Shown one piece after another: positions 23,780 to 33,847 of a stretch of DNA of 64,000 nt. Under the pieces are notes generated by a model. It had not been told where the DNA came from. It saw nothing but the letters and a program-made list of their open reading frames with translations, and made no database searches. The stretch comes from Alphaproteobacteria bacterium. Its GTDB lineage: Bacteria; Pseudomonadota; Alphaproteobacteria; RF32; CAG-239. The position numbers and the translations under genes were made by a program. Positions within the stretch are counted from its first letter, which is position 1; every line of letters begins with the position of its first letter. The DNA lies in NCBI GenBank assembly GCA_017445475.1, contig JAFSUB010000014.1, positions 1 to 64,000 of the forward strand, read 5' to 3'.

Positions 23780-26596
23780 TTATCTCCCATCATCTCTGTC
23801 TTTGAGATGAGAATTGAATATTACATTTTCTTCAATATGTAATTGTGTATCATCTGCTTTGTTATGGCTTCTTTTCGTTCCGATAATACCCCTCAAGCTC
23901 TGCACGATGCGATAATCTCTTTTGTTTTTTGCTATTTCTCCCGGTGTTTTCTTTTTTGAAAATTTTGATTTCAAATAACTCGGCAAAAGTTTTTTAAACC
24001 TGTTGGCAGCACTGTAAACCGTTTCTTTTAAACGTTCTTTTTTCAATCTTAGCAGTTGTTTTTTCGAAAGTCCTCTGTTTTTTAAAATTTTAAGGGGAAT
24101 ATGCTTGCCTTTCTCGTCTTTTGAATCCACAATCTTTGCACTGTCAGGTACTTCAACATGGAAATAACAGCTTAAAATAAAAGATGCGGGCACCTCTTTT
24201 GTTTGTGGAGGTAAAATCACTTTGCTGTCTGCTGTTGATTCTTTTGGCATTTTCACCGTTGTACATGAAACACTTTCATCTACAAACCCACTTTTGCAGT
24301 TTGATAAATCAAGCTGATAATCCGGCGGAAAATGCACATCTTCACCGATATAAATGCGCTCAGCTTTGTGTGGCAAAATAACTTTAGCTGTTGACAAGTC
24401 AACACTTTGCAAATCAATTTCTTTACAATGCGACAAATCCACAACATCTCCTTTTTTAAAGCTGCAATCCCTCAAGCTAACTTTTTCAATCTGTGGTGTG
24501 ATTTCTGGCATTGTTTGTATGCAAGACAAGCTTAAGTTTTTCACCGGTTTCGGAAGGTTTACCCCAAAAAGATCACTTGATTTTCCATTATTATCAATTC
24601 TGCCTTCAATTTTCAGAGATTCGCACTCAAACCTCGCCAAATCATTATGTGTTACCTGCTCTGCGCTCAAATTGAGATATTTTTCATGCCTTGCCTCAGG
24701 CGCAATATACTGTTCTGTATATTCTTTTCTTGTCTTTACATTTTGAATACCTAAATTAAGATATTCCTCTTGCGATGGTTCGTCATCAACGATGGCAAGA
24801 ACAACATCATGATAGTCTTTTTCTTCCCAGTTTCCGCTTTTAAACACCTCCAGCAAGTTCGGTTTGGCAACCACAACATCACAAGACGAACATTCAAGCA
24901 GTTCAGGCGTTAAAGAAACATTATCCATCAGCATAATGTTATCTGCTTTAATGTGATTTTTAACAATTTCTTGAGCTGCCTTATCATCCATAATCACAAT
25001 ATCGCCGTAACCATCTTCTTTTTGAAAAGAATGCAGTTTTGCGCCCTCTGCAAAAAAGCACCCCTTATAAGTTGCATTTGAAAGCTCAGATACATCGCAG
25101 GCAATTTCGCAATTATAAAATCGAACATCCATTCCCTCAGGTGCCGTTATTTTACGAATGTCTTTAAACTCGATTCGATCCAAAAGAGCTTCGCCATTGT
25201 TCAAAGGATATGTCGTTAAATCTAAAACCCCGTCTTTGAGGTGTTTTTTCATATCCCAAAGAAGAAGTTTTGTACTTGAATTGTCATCATATAACCCTTC
25301 TTTGAGTTTAAAAAGGCCTTCTTTTCCCTCATTAAAATAATTTGTAACTTTTTCAACAGCTTTGCGAAAACCCAAATTATCACGTCCGTAAATCCTGTCG
25401 TTGACCTTATACGCAATATTACCTTGTTCGTCTTCATGCGGTTGGATCAAAAGCCTTGAAACCATTTTTGACGGATTTTGCGAATCATAACCATAAGCCA
25501 CAATTGAACCGAGCCCGATTGAATCGTCCACATATTGATGATAGCACCCCGTTGTGTGCATACAGCTTTTCCAATCTCTAAACGTTGACTGGGTTGCCAA
25601 ATCGTAAGGGGTAACCGAAAACATAACCCTGTCAATGCGCCCTAAAACATCTTTTTCGGATTCTTTGCTGATAAGTTCCGCCGTCTTTTTGAAGTTTTCA
25701 GAAACTTCAAAAATACTTCCCAAAATATTTTCTTGGCTTATTGCGCCTTTTTCTTTCAATGCCGCAGAAACTTCATGAAAGACGATTTCATCAGAAAGCG
25801 CTGTTCTTAAATCTTCGTTTTTTCTGTTCTTAATAATACCGCGCTGTTTTCTTAATTCGCTGAAAGCTTGCCAATCACCCTTTTCAAGGTGCGATAAAAG
25901 CTCTTGATCTAATAAATCAAGTGATGAAGAATTTTGATCTGTTTTACTTAAAAATTTTTCGAGCCTTTCGTGTTTTGAGGCAAAAAACTTCTGCGGACCG
26001 ACTTCCTGACCCTTGACCATAAATCTGTTTTTTGAGGCATCAAAATCAACCCCTTTATCTTTATATTTTGCGACAATCATATCAATGTTACGCATGGCTG
26101 ATTCTGATTGCATATCAAGGTCAATATCATAAACAAGACGTTTTAAACCACCGTTTTTTAAATAAAACTCTTTTGGAAAAATCGTTTTATTTTCCGCTCT
26201 CATTGCAACCCCGCTTTGAACGGTTTTGTTTAAGGTTTTGCGCATATCATCATATGTTGTTTGGTGTGCATATTCCCCCGTTGCTTTGTTTAATTGTTGT
26301 TCAGCCCGCGCGCTTAAAAACGCTTTTGTCGTTTGCTCATATTGCTCAAGCGTATTTTCTTTAATGGTTGCAATAAAACCTTCAAAAACATTTTCTAAAT
26401 CAGCTTCCGTTTCGCCATTATATGAATAGCGGTAGGCATTGTGCACATTAACGATTGTCGCGTTAAAATAGCGCTGATAATCGGGATTACTTTCATTAAT
26501 GTCCGCGCTTTTTAAAATATACAAGGTTCTTTTGCGGTTACGCGCGGCAATTTCCTGCCTTTCAATTTCATCTGTTCTGAAATTTATTTCTGCCAT
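23780..26596 (-). CDS. Large orphan protein with central W-x-SCM motif and LRR-like half
   Basis: 938 residues from ATG 26596 (AAAGGGA upstream; a TTG at 26629 would add 11). I recognise no named family. Residues about 1-330 are helical and charged. Near 350-400 lies a conserved-looking block, FRDWKSCMHTTGC then VDDSIGLGSIVAYG and SRLLIQPH, suggesting a catalytic or metal-binding centre (inference). From about 480 to 830, irregular repeats such as VRFYNCEIACDVSEL, KVSLRDCSFKKG and DLSHCKEIDLQSVDLS look like leucine-rich or pentapeptide-like solenoid. The last 100 residues are strongly basic. There is no signal peptide. Size and solenoid recall secreted effectors, but no secretion genes adjoin. 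Confidence 0.6.
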   Translation of the reverse strand: MAEINFRTDEIERQEIAARNRKRTLYILKSADINESNPDYQRYFNATIVNVHNAYRYSYNGETEADLENVFEGFIATIKENTLEQYEQTTKAFLSARAEQQLNKATGEYAHQTTYDDMRKTLNKTVQSGVAMRAENKTIFPKEFYLKNGGLKRLVYDIDLDMQSESAMRNIDMIVAKYKDKGVDFDASKNRFMVKGQEVGPQKFFASKHERLEKFLSKTDQNSSSLDLLDQELLSHLEKGDWQAFSELRKQRGIIKNRKNEDLRTALSDEIVFHEVSAALKEKGAISQENILGSIFEVSENFKKTAELISKESEKDVLGRIDRVMFSVTPYDLATQSTFRDWKSCMHTTGCYHQYVDDSIGLGSIVAYGYDSQNPSKMVSRLLIQPHEDEQGNIAYKVNDRIYGRDNLGFRKAVEKVTNYFNEGKEGLFKLKEGLYDDNSSTKLLLWDMKKHLKDGVLDLTTYPLNNGEALLDRIEFKDIRKITAPEGMDVRFYNCEIACDVSELSNATYKGCFFAEGAKLHSFQKEDGYGDIVIMDDKAAQEIVKNHIKADNIMLMDNVSLTPELLECSSCDVVVAKPNLLEVFKSGNWEEKDYHDVVLAIVDDEPSQEEYLNLGIQNVKTRKEYTEQYIAPEARHEKYLNLSAEQVTHNDLARFECESLKIEGRIDNNGKSSDLFGVNLPKPVKNLSLSCIQTMPEITPQIEKVSLRDCSFKKGDVVDLSHCKEIDLQSVDLSTAKVILPHKAERIYIGEDVHFPPDYQLDLSNCKSGFVDESVSCTTVKMPKESTADSKVILPPQTKEVPASFILSCYFHVEVPDSAKIVDSKDEKGKHIPLKILKNRGLSKKQLLRLKKERLKETVYSAANRFKKLLPSYLKSKFSKKKTPGEIAKNKRDYRIVQSLRGIIGTKRSHNKADDTQLHIEENVIFNSHLKDRDDGR

Positions 26597-26663
26597 ACCC
26601 TTTTTCCCTTTTCCGCCGATATTCTTCAAAGACCGTTAAAGTGTAGCACAAAATCAAAACTTT

Positions 26664-27122
26664 TTAAAGCTTTTTTTCTTCCCATTTGCCGAGGTTATTT
26701 TGCTGCCAATAGTGCTTTTCAGCCTCATTTAATGAAAAATCTTTCCAAACTTTCCTTGCTTTTTGAAGCTCATTTTCATTATTGCCGTCAAAAATATAAA
26801 AAATCCGCTTAAAATTCCCGGCATTTTCAAAATCAACGTTTGCGCCGTCAACCAAAAACAAAAGCGCGGCCTCGTTCGGCAATTTGTCATCTGCTGAAAT
26901 AAAAATCGGTTGCATTTCCGAAAATCCGTCTTTTTTGGTGCCGTGGGGCAAAAAAGCTTCTTCATCAAATGTCCAAAGCAGTGTGTTTAAATAATCAACT
27001 CTGAGCTCTCCGCCGACTTTGAGCTTAATAAATTCGCCCGTTTCATAAGCTTTGGCAAGAAGCTTCGGCAATGCCTCATCAAGCGTATTTTTTTGCAGAT
27101 GATAAAAGTCTATGCGAAGCAT
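26664..27122 (-). CDS. holC: DNA polymerase III subunit chi
   Basis: 152 residues. It links polymerase III (through psi) to SSB. The N-terminal IDFYHLQKNTLDEALPKLLAKAYETG, the DYLNTLLWTFDEEAFLPHGT strand-helix block and the later LFLVDGANVDFENAGNFKRIFYIFDG match HolC. The ATG abuts the degP stop with no gap, so it is co-translated with the protease. This is an odd but common alphaproteobacterial-style linkage to membrane proteolysis genes. Confidence 0.9.
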   Translation of the reverse strand: MLRIDFYHLQKNTLDEALPKLLAKAYETGEFIKLKVGGELRVDYLNTLLWTFDEEAFLPHGTKKDGFSEMQPIFISADDKLPNEAALLFLVDGANVDFENAGNFKRIFYIFDGNNENELQKARKVWKDFSLNEAEKHYWQQNNLGKWEEKKL

Positions 27123-28406
27123 TTATTTTTCTCCAACCGGCGTCAACTCAACAAAATACGGCACGTCATCACCATCTTTCAGCTCAAGCCTTATTCTTTT
27201 GTTTTGTTCAATGCTTTCTTGAAGATACAGTGCAAAATCATCAGGTGTTGAGAGTGTAAAGCCGTTGATACCTACCAGCTTGTCGCCTTTTTTCACCCCC
27301 TTTGCGGCCGCTTCGCTTTCGTTTTGGACATCTGTAATGTCAAATCCGTCGAGCTTTAAGCCAATAGAACCGTAAAACACACCGTTTTCGGCACCAATCT
27401 CTTCTTTTTGAGTTTCTTTAATGTTTTCATAAGGCATTAGCTGTGTCTGCACAAGCAGTTCCACCTCTTCACCTTGCCTTAAAATTTTGAGCGTTAACTC
27501 TGTTTCCGGTTTCAGCCACGAAACAAAATTTTTAAACTTTTGCAGCGATTCGATTTTTTTACCGTCAACCTCAACAATCATATCTCCGGCGATGAGGTTG
27601 TTGTCAAAGGCTAAAGTTTCATCTAAAATTTCACTTACCGCAAGCACTTTTTGCCCGTCGCCGGTTAGGCTTTCTTTTAAGTCAACACCAAGATAGCTCC
27701 GCAAAACCTTACCGGTCGTTTTAAGCGCCTGATAAATATGAACAAGCTGGTTTGACGGAAGAGCAAAGCCGACGCCCAAATTGCTTCCCTGTTTTGAAAA
27801 AATGAGTGTATTGAGCCCGACAACTTTGCCTTGCATATCAAACATCGCCCCGCCGGAATTTCCTTGAGTAATCGGCGCATCGGTTTGAATGTAGTCATCA
27901 AACGGCGTTTCGTTAATGTTGCGCGACTTAGCGGAAACAATTCCGGTGGTAACGCTGTTTTCAAGCCCGAACGGATTGCCGACTGCCAAAATTCGGTCGC
28001 CGACTTCAAGCGCATCGGAATCTGCAAATTCCGCCGCCTTAATGGAAGTGTCGGCTTCAATTTTCAACAAAGCCACATCACAAACTTCGTCTTCACCGAC
28101 AAGGCGCGCCGCATATGTTTTGCCCTCAAACGTTTTAACGCTGATATTTTTTGCTTTTTCAACCACATGTCGATTGGTCAAAACATACCCTTGCTCATCG
28201 GCAATAAAGCCTGATCCTAAAGCAACGTTTTCATCTTTTTTGAAAACAAGGCTTTCTTGAACCTCGGGCGCATCAACGGTTTCTTGAAGGGCAACCGAAA
28301 TGCTGACCACACTCGGTATCACTTTTTGAACAATAGGCGCAAGCGATGTTTGTGCAAAGGCGTTAAAGCAATAAAGCAAAACAAGCAAAAAAGTCCGAAA
28401 AAACAT
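27123..28406 (-). CDS. degP: Periplasmic Do-like serine protease/chaperone (DegP/DegQ)
   Basis: 427 residues. A Sec signal peptide covers about 1-18 (FLLVLLYCFNAFA). The trypsin-like domain has the triad His in LTNRHVVEKA, Asp in VCDVALLKIE and Ser in ITQGNSGGAMFD. Two PDZ domains follow (about 240-325 and 335-425; YLGVDLKE, DMIVEVDGKKI, GDKLVGINGF). It degrades or refolds misfolded envelope proteins. It follows hflC by eight bases in the hflK-hflC-degP-holC unit. Confidence 0.94.
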   Translation of the reverse strand: MFFRTFLLVLLYCFNAFAQTSLAPIVQKVIPSVVSISVALQETVDAPEVQESLVFKKDENVALGSGFIADEQGYVLTNRHVVEKAKNISVKTFEGKTYAARLVGEDEVCDVALLKIEADTSIKAAEFADSDALEVGDRILAVGNPFGLENSVTTGIVSAKSRNINETPFDDYIQTDAPITQGNSGGAMFDMQGKVVGLNTLIFSKQGSNLGVGFALPSNQLVHIYQALKTTGKVLRSYLGVDLKESLTGDGQKVLAVSEILDETLAFDNNLIAGDMIVEVDGKKIESLQKFKNFVSWLKPETELTLKILRQGEEVELLVQTQLMPYENIKETQKEEIGAENGVFYGSIGLKLDGFDITDVQNESEAAAKGVKKGDKLVGINGFTLSTPDDFALYLQESIEQNKRIRLELKDGDDVPYFVELTPVGEK

Positions 28407-28414
28407 AAGTCTTC

Positions 28415-29281
28415 CTATTTGATTTTAGTCTTAAAATATTTGAAAAATTCGGCATCAGGCGACAACACAAGTGAATTTTTGTCTTTTGCCACAGCATTTC
28501 GATAAGCTTCGAGCGAGCGATAAAAGGCATAAAATTCCGCATCAACGCCGGCAGCAGTGTTCCAAATTGAAGTTGCCTGTTTGTCCCCCTCGCCTTTAAT
28601 GATTTGCGCCTGTTTCTCGGCTTCGGCCACAATGATGGTGCTTTCTTTGTCAGCCGTTGCTCTGATTTGTTGTGCCGCCTGCTGACCTTGTGCTCTGGCC
28701 TCTTTTGCATCACGCTCACGTTCGGCCTTCATACGGTCATTAATGGCCTGTAAAACTTCAATGGGTAAATCGGCCCGTCTGATGCGCACTTCCGCCACAC
28801 GAACACCAATCTGCGATGCGTCGTTTTTAACCGCCGCGCTGATGTTTGCCATAATCTGTGAGCGTTTTTCCGAAAGAAGCTCTTGCAGCGTAATGCGGCC
28901 CAAAACATTTCTAACCGATGAGTTCACAATTTCTTCAAGCTTGCTTTGTGCCTGAAACTCGGTGCGTACCGTTTGATAAAATTTCAAAGGATCAACAATT
29001 TGATAACGTGTAAAACTGTCAACATCAAGGCGCTTTTTGTCGCCCAAAACGATTTCTTGTGCCGGCGGATCTAAATTTAAGAGCCGCTTATCATAATAAA
29101 CAACATTTTGAATGAACGGAACTTTGAACTTTAAGCCCGCGTCTTTGACAACCCGTATCGGCTCGCCGAACTGCAGAACAATTGCCTGTTGAACCTGACT
29201 GACGATATAAACCGATTGCCAAAGCGCAACAAACGCTAACAAGCTTAAAAAAAGCAAAACATATTTCAACTGATTTTTCAT
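28415..29281 (-). CDS. hflC: FtsH protease modulator HflC
   Basis: 288 residues. One N-terminal membrane helix (about 7-25), then an SPFH/band-7 domain (QQAIVLQFGEPIRVVKDAGLKFKVPFIQNVVYYDKRLLN) and a long Ala/Glu/Lys-rich coiled coil (KEARAQGQQAAQQIRATADK). HflC assembles with HflK into a cage around FtsH at the inner membrane. It lies 12 bp behind hflK. Confidence 0.95.
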   Translation of the reverse strand: MKNQLKYVLLFLSLLAFVALWQSVYIVSQVQQAIVLQFGEPIRVVKDAGLKFKVPFIQNVVYYDKRLLNLDPPAQEIVLGDKKRLDVDSFTRYQIVDPLKFYQTVRTEFQAQSKLEEIVNSSVRNVLGRITLQELLSEKRSQIMANISAAVKNDASQIGVRVAEVRIRRADLPIEVLQAINDRMKAERERDAKEARAQGQQAAQQIRATADKESTIIVAEAEKQAQIIKGEGDKQATSIWNTAAGVDAEFYAFYRSLEAYRNAVAKDKNSLVLSPDAEFFKYFKTKIK

Positions 29282-29293
29282 TGCATTTTTCCT

Positions 29294-30355
29294 TTATTTA
29301 ATTTGCATCACAGGCAAAACATTCGCCCCTTTGGCCGAAGGATCAATAATCGTGGTGTTTGATTTTGAAAGCACGTTTTCCATTGTTTCCAAATAAAGAC
29401 GCGTTGCCGTAACACTTTTGCCCTCTTTATAGGCTTTATAAACCGATGTAAACCGCTCGGCATCACCTTTTGCTTTATTGATGACCGCTTCCTTATAAGC
29501 CTCTGCTTCCTGAAGGCGCTTAACAGCCTCACCTTTAGCCTTTGGCAAAACCTCGTTTCGGTAGGCCTCGGCCTCGTTTTTGAAACGTTCCTGGTCTGCC
29601 TTTGCACGCTGAACCTCGTTGAAGGCGTCAACAACCTGCTTTGGCGGGTCGGCCTTTTGCAATTTGACACGCACAATCAAAATGCCCGCACCGAAATCAT
29701 CCATCAGCTTTTGAAGCTCGGTTTTCGTTTCGTCCTCAACCTTGCCTCTGTCGCCGGTGATAATCGGCTGCATTTCGGATTGTCCGACAATTTCGCGCAA
29801 AACCGATTGCGCCGCCACACGAACCGTGACGTCCGGACTTCTGACATTAAACAGATAGTCCTTGGCATCTTTAATTTTCCACACAACCGTTAAGTTGATG
29901 TCAACAATGTTTTCGTCGCCCGTTAACATATGGCTTTCGGTAAACGAATTTAAGGCAACGCTTGAGCGATTGGCGTTCATATATTTGTTTTGCACGCCCG
30001 ATTCCGTAACGCCCAAGTTAATGCTTCGCTCTTGTGTCACATTAACCTTAATGACTTCTTCAATCGGATAAGGCAAGTGGTAATGCAAGCCGGAATCCGT
30101 TGTGTCAATATATTTGCCGAAACGCAGCACAACGCCCTGCTCACTCGGTTGAACCTGATAAAAGCCCGAAAGCAGCCAAAGTGCGATTGCTGCAAGAAAA
30201 ATCAGCTTAAGATGAAAACGAAAATCATTTTTCACGCCGCCCATTTTTGCAACCTTAAACGGCGATACGGATTTGATTTTTCGTGCAATCGTTTCACCTG
30301 TTTCCCAGCCCTCAGGCTCAATTTCCGTTTCCCAAGGATTATTTTTTTTAGCCAT
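29294..30355 (-). CDS. hflK: FtsH protease modulator HflK
   Basis: 353 residues, somewhat shorter than enterobacterial HflK. The N terminus keeps the typical NPWETE and basic stretch, then a membrane helix (about 50-66; LIFLAAIALWLLSGFY), the SPFH domain (QVQPSEQGVVLRFGKYIDTTDSGLHYHLPYP) and a coiled coil to the end. It is first in hflK-hflC-degP-holC, with a promoter about 40 bp upstream of the ATG. Confidence 0.95.
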   Translation of the reverse strand: MAKKNNPWETEIEPEGWETGETIARKIKSVSPFKVAKMGGVKNDFRFHLKLIFLAAIALWLLSGFYQVQPSEQGVVLRFGKYIDTTDSGLHYHLPYPIEEVIKVNVTQERSINLGVTESGVQNKYMNANRSSVALNSFTESHMLTGDENIVDINLTVVWKIKDAKDYLFNVRSPDVTVRVAAQSVLREIVGQSEMQPIITGDRGKVEDETKTELQKLMDDFGAGILIVRVKLQKADPPKQVVDAFNEVQRAKADQERFKNEAEAYRNEVLPKAKGEAVKRLQEAEAYKEAVINKAKGDAERFTSVYKAYKEGKSVTATRLYLETMENVLSKSNTTIIDPSAKGANVLPVMQIK

Positions 30356-30392
30356 ATTACTTATCCTTTGTTTTTATTAATCTCTGGAAAAC

Positions 30393-30421
30393 AAGATAAT
30401 CTAAATACGTTTCAATGACAA
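30393..30421 (-). promoter_or_regulatory. Putative promoter of hflK-hflC-degP-holC
   Basis: On the minus strand, TTGTCA (30421-30416), a 17-nt spacer and TATCTT (30398-30393). Confidence 0.5.
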
Positions 30422-30466
30422 GCTTGCGCGCCGGATATCCACATACTAAAAAATTTGCAAAACGGT

Positions 30467-30733
30467 TTATTTTTTTGTTTGTGTGATAATCATCCACAAA
30501 ATAATCAGCGCAAAAACAAGCGAAATACTGTTAAAAAGCATCATCTGAACGGAATGAAGATAAACACCGTATAAAACCCACGACACCATACCGACAGAAT
30601 AGATGATGTATGTTAAAACAGACAATCCTTGAACATTTTTTGTTTTAACCGTTTCTATTGATTGCGGCAAAAAAACAATTGCCGTGCAAATTCCTGCCAA
30701 ATATCCTAAAAATTCGCCGATCATGCTGTTCAT
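30467..30733 (-). CDS. SemiSWEET-type sugar transporter half
   Basis: 88 residues forming three transmembrane helices, the exact size of bacterial SemiSWEETs, which dimerise to transport sugars down a gradient. The PQ-loop signature is in helix 1 (IVFLPQSIETVKTKNVQGLS), followed by a conserved VSWVLYGVY helix 2 and an asparagine in helix 3 (FNSISLVFA). Substrate specificity is not readable. The start is ATG 30733 with GGGA eight bases upstream. It stands alone between hflK and the deaminase gene, divergent from the latter. Confidence 0.85.
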   Translation of the reverse strand: MNSMIGEFLGYLAGICTAIVFLPQSIETVKTKNVQGLSVLTYIIYSVGMVSWVLYGVYLHSVQMMLFNSISLVFALIILWMIITQTKK

Positions 30734-30827
30734 GTTTGCTGTCCCATCAAAGCTAAAAAAATTGTTGTTTTGAATCTGTTTTGGTTATATTTTGATGAAA
30801 GTTGGTTTATCAAATAAAGGTTATAAA

Positions 30828-31373
30828 ATGTTTAAAAATGATGAAGGCGTGATTGCCAATAAAGAAATCGACTCCCTTGAGCTTGAAAAAGCAAAACAAA
30901 TCATCATAGGGCTTCAAAAACAAATGGCGGAATACATCAAAAACGGTTCAGGGCCTTTTTTAGCGGCAATTTATGATGAAAACGGCAAACTCATTGCGCA
31001 AAATGCAAACAGCGTTGTGTCTGAAAATTGTTCACACAACCATGCCGAGATGAACACCATCAAAGAAGCGGAAAAGGTTTTAAACACCTATGATTTATCA
31101 CAATATAACTTAAGCCTTTATGTTACCTCCGAGCCTTGCATGATGTGTTTGGGCGGCATTTTATGGAGTGGCATTAAAGCCGTTTACTATGGTCTGCCGT
31201 CAAAAAGAGTTGAAGAAATCACCGGTTTTGATGAAGGTTTTAAGCCCAAATGGTTTGACGCGTTTCAAAAACGCGGCATCACCGTTTATGGCAACATCGC
31301 GCCCATGGAAGCTGAGCAAGTGTTATACAACTATGTTGAAAACGGTCATATCGTTTACAAACCCGAAAGATAA
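30828..31373 (+). CDS. Nucleoside/base deaminase, cytidine deaminase superfamily (guanine deaminase-like)
   Basis: 181 residues from ATG 30828 (AAAGG eight bases upstream; the frame is open to 30792). Zinc motifs are intact: NHAEM supplies the His ligand and proton-shuttle Glu, and SEPCMMCLGGILWSG the two Cys. SGPFLAAIYDENG is the substrate loop. The family covers guanine deaminase, tRNA adenosine deaminase and relatives; the C-terminal region after the zinc site (YYGLPSKRVEEITGFDEGF) resembles guanine deaminases more than TadA, but the substrate is uncertain. Confidence 0.82.
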   Translation: MFKNDEGVIANKEIDSLELEKAKQIIIGLQKQMAEYIKNGSGPFLAAIYDENGKLIAQNANSVVSENCSHNHAEMNTIKEAEKVLNTYDLSQYNLSLYVTSEPCMMCLGGILWSGIKAVYYGLPSKRVEEITGFDEGFKPKWFDAFQKRGITVYGNIAPMEAEQVLYNYVENGHIVYKPER

Positions 31374-31397
31374 GCACCGCATATCCGTTTGATGAAC

Positions 31398-31426
31398 TTG
31401 AAAGCAGGCCGTAAAAGGCATACATT
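31398..31426 (+). promoter_or_regulatory. Putative promoter of the rhodanese gene
   Basis: TTGAAA (31398-31403), a 17-nt spacer and TACATT (31421-31426), followed by GGAGG and the ATG at 31449. Confidence 0.5.
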
Positions 31427-31448
31427 GTTTTTCAAACGGAGGCTTTAT

Positions 31449-31760
31449 ATGAAATTTATCAAACCCAGAGATTTAACGGCGCAATCTTTCATTTTAGATG
31501 TTCGAGATGAAATCGAGCACGATGAGGAAAGTTTGGCCTATAAACACGTTTTGGAACCTCTTGACACCTTAAAGCCCGAAATTTTTATTAAAGAACATAA
31601 GTTGAGCGGCAAAGAAACAATCAACATAATCTGCTCATCGGGCGGCAGGTCATCACAAGCCGCAAAGATGTTTGAACAAAGCGGATACAAAAACGTTGCC
31701 GTTGTCATCGGCGGAATGGTGGAGGCCGACTATGAGGGCCTGCCCATTGTCCGAAACTAA
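31449..31760 (+). CDS. Single-domain rhodanese-like sulfurtransferase
   Basis: 103 residues from ATG 31449 with GGAGG seven bases upstream; an open extension to 31389 is unlikely. One rhodanese domain: ILDVRDEIEHDEE at the start and the active loop ICSSGGRSSQAAKMF with the catalytic Cys, then GYKNVAVVIGGMVEA. It probably shuttles persulfide sulfur; the partner is unknown. It converges with rpoD eight bases downstream, with no terminator between. Confidence 0.87.
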   Translation: MKFIKPRDLTAQSFILDVRDEIEHDEESLAYKHVLEPLDTLKPEIFIKEHKLSGKETINIICSSGGRSSQAAKMFEQSGYKNVAVVIGGMVEADYEGLPIVRN

Positions 31761-31768
31761 ACGATTTT

Positions 31769-33847
31769 CTATTGGTCTAAAAACGAGCGCAAACGTCGAG
31801 ACCTGCTCGGGTGTTTTAATTTGCGAAGTGCTTTTGCCTCAATTTGACGGATTCTCTCACGCGTAACGTTAAACTGCTGGCCAACCTCTTCTAAAGTGTG
31901 ATCCGTGTTCATACCGATTCCGAAACGCATACGCAGCACGCGTTCTTCCCTCGGCGTTAAGGACGAAAGAATTTTCGTGCACGTTTCCCTTAAATTGGAA
32001 TGAATGGCGGAATCAAGCGGTTGCAACACGCTTTCATCGGCAATAAAATCACCCAAAGATGAATCTTCCTCATCACCGACGGGAGCTTCCAAACTGACCG
32101 GTTCTTTGGCAATTTTCATCACTTTTCTGATTTTTTCAAGCGGCATTGAAAGCCTTTTTGCAAGCTCTTCTGGAACAGGCTCGCGTCCCATTTCGGCAAG
32201 CATTTGGCGCGATGTTCTGACAAGCTTGTTGATTGTTTCAATCATATGAACCGGAATGCGAATTGTGCGTGCCTGATCGGCAATCGAGCGCGTGATGGCT
32301 TGTCTTATCCACCATGTGGCATAGGTTGAAAACTTATAACCGCGACGATATTCAAACTTATCAACCGCCTTCATCAAACCGATGTTGCCTTCTTGAATAA
32401 GGTCTAAAAATTGCATGCCTCGGTTTGTGTATTTTTTTGCAATTGAAATCACAAGCCTTAAGTTGGCTTCAATCATCTCTTTTTTGGCACGCTCGGCCTC
32501 GCGCTCACCCTGCTTGATTGTTTCGACAATTTTGCGATATTCGCTAATCGGCAGGCCGAATTCTTCAGACATTTGCAAAATGCTGCCGTGAAGGTCTGAA
32601 ATTTCATTTTTATATCGCTCAATAAACATTTGCCAATGTTTGTCTTTTTTAGCTTGAATGGTTTCAAGCCATCGAACATCAAACTCAGAGGCACGGTATG
32701 CCGCAATAAAATCATCACGGCTGATTTTGCACGATAAAGCATATCTTAAAAGCTTTCCCTCAAAGCCCATTAAGCGCTTATTCATTTCGTTTAATTGCTC
32801 GACAAGCTGTTCAATGCGCGCCGCATTTAAGTGAATGGAACTCATCAAATCAACCAAATCTTTTTTAACGCCGGCATATTGCTTTTCAATGGACGAAGAT
32901 ATCTTGCTGCCGGACATCATCGCTTTCATACGCTGTGTTTGAATTTTTTTCAAATCATCGTAATAGCTTGAAATTTTGTTTAATGTTTCAAGCACCGGCT
33001 CAAACAAAGCTGTTTCCATTGCCGAAACAGAAGTGCTTGCGTGAACATTTGCCCCCTCGTCTTCTTCTATGGCGGAAACAGGCTCTTCCTGATCTAACGC
33101 ATCATCGTCCGTGCTATCAAGATTTTGCGTGGCATCTTCATCACTTTGCAAATCATCATCCTGCTCATCTTCACCATCAATTTCGATTTCGTCATCAATG
33201 TCTTCATCAAGTTCATCAATGTTTTTTTCATCAAGCTCTTTGGCAACGCTTGCCAAATCATCAACCTGACTTTCTTCATCGTCGTATGAAATTGCCTCGC
33301 TGTCATCGCCATACATCAGCTCTAAATCAACGATATCCCTGAGCTGCATCGTTTTTGCCACAAGCTCATCACGCCACGAAGCAATGGCCTTTAATGTCAT
33401 CGGGCTTTCGCACAGGCCGCCAATCATTAGGGTGTTTCCGGCTTCAATGCGCTTGGCAATTGCAATTTCGCCCTCGCGCGAGAGCAGTTCGACAGCGCCC
33501 ATTTCGCGCAAATACATTCGAACCGGATCATCTGAACGTCCAAGCTCTTTTTCATCAAAATTGCCGCTTTCGTCAATGTCGGCCTCGTCATTAAAATCCT
33601 GCTCGTCCGATTCGAAATTTTCTGTTTCCGATTCTGATATTAAGCTGATGCCCAAATCGGAGATTGAGGCCATAATATCTTCAATTCGCTCAGAGGTTTC
33701 TTTTTCGGAAGGCAAAACTCTGTTTAACTCTTCAACCGTGATGTAACCGCGGTTTTTTCCTTTTTCAATACGGCCTTTAACCGCATGACCAAGCGAGTCA
33801 AGCAGCGGTGAATCCGTGTTCAAATCTTGATTTTCTTTTTCAGACAT
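31769..33847 (-). CDS. rpoD: Primary RNA polymerase sigma factor (sigma-70, RpoD)
   Basis: 692 residues. Region 1.1 is at the N terminus ([14 protein letters not shown]), region 1.2 [22 protein letters not shown], a long non-conserved region with an Asp/Glu-dominated run (about 180-265), region 2 ([35 protein letters not shown]), region 3 and region 4.2 ([20 protein letters not shown]). It recognises housekeeping promoters, consistent with the TTGACA/TATAAT-like boxes across the window. The usual neighbour dnaG is absent; gltX is divergent instead. Confidence 0.97.
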   Translation of the reverse strand: MSEKENQDLNTDSPLLDSLGHAVKGRIEKGKNRGYITVEELNRVLPSEKETSERIEDIMASISDLGISLISESETENFESDEQDFNDEADIDESGNFDEKELGRSDDPVRMYLREMGAVELLSREGEIAIAKRIEAGNTLMIGGLCESPMTLKAIASWRDELVAKTMQLRDIVDLELMYGDDSEAISYDDEESQVDDLASVAKELDEKNIDELDEDIDDEIEIDGEDEQDDDLQSDEDATQNLDSTDDDALDQEEPVSAIEEDEGANVHASTSVSAMETALFEPVLETLNKISSYYDDLKKIQTQRMKAMMSGSKISSSIEKQYAGVKKDLVDLMSSIHLNAARIEQLVEQLNEMNKRLMGFEGKLLRYALSCKISRDDFIAAYRASEFDVRWLETIQAKKDKHWQMFIERYKNEISDLHGSILQMSEEFGLPISEYRKIVETIKQGEREAERAKKEMIEANLRLVISIAKKYTNRGMQFLDLIQEGNIGLMKAVDKFEYRRGYKFSTYATWWIRQAITRSIADQARTIRIPVHMIETINKLVRTSRQMLAEMGREPVPEELAKRLSMPLEKIRKVMKIAKEPVSLEAPVGDEEDSSLGDFIADESVLQPLDSAIHSNLRETCTKILSSLTPREERVLRMRFGIGMNTDHTLEEVGQQFNVTRERIRQIEAKALRKLKHPSRSRRLRSFLDQ

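Noticed and set aside
33094-33342. Open frames opposite or within the acidic part of rpoD
   Set aside because: They are shadows created by the GAT/GAA-rich codons of RpoD; repetitive Met/Lys/Leu composition.
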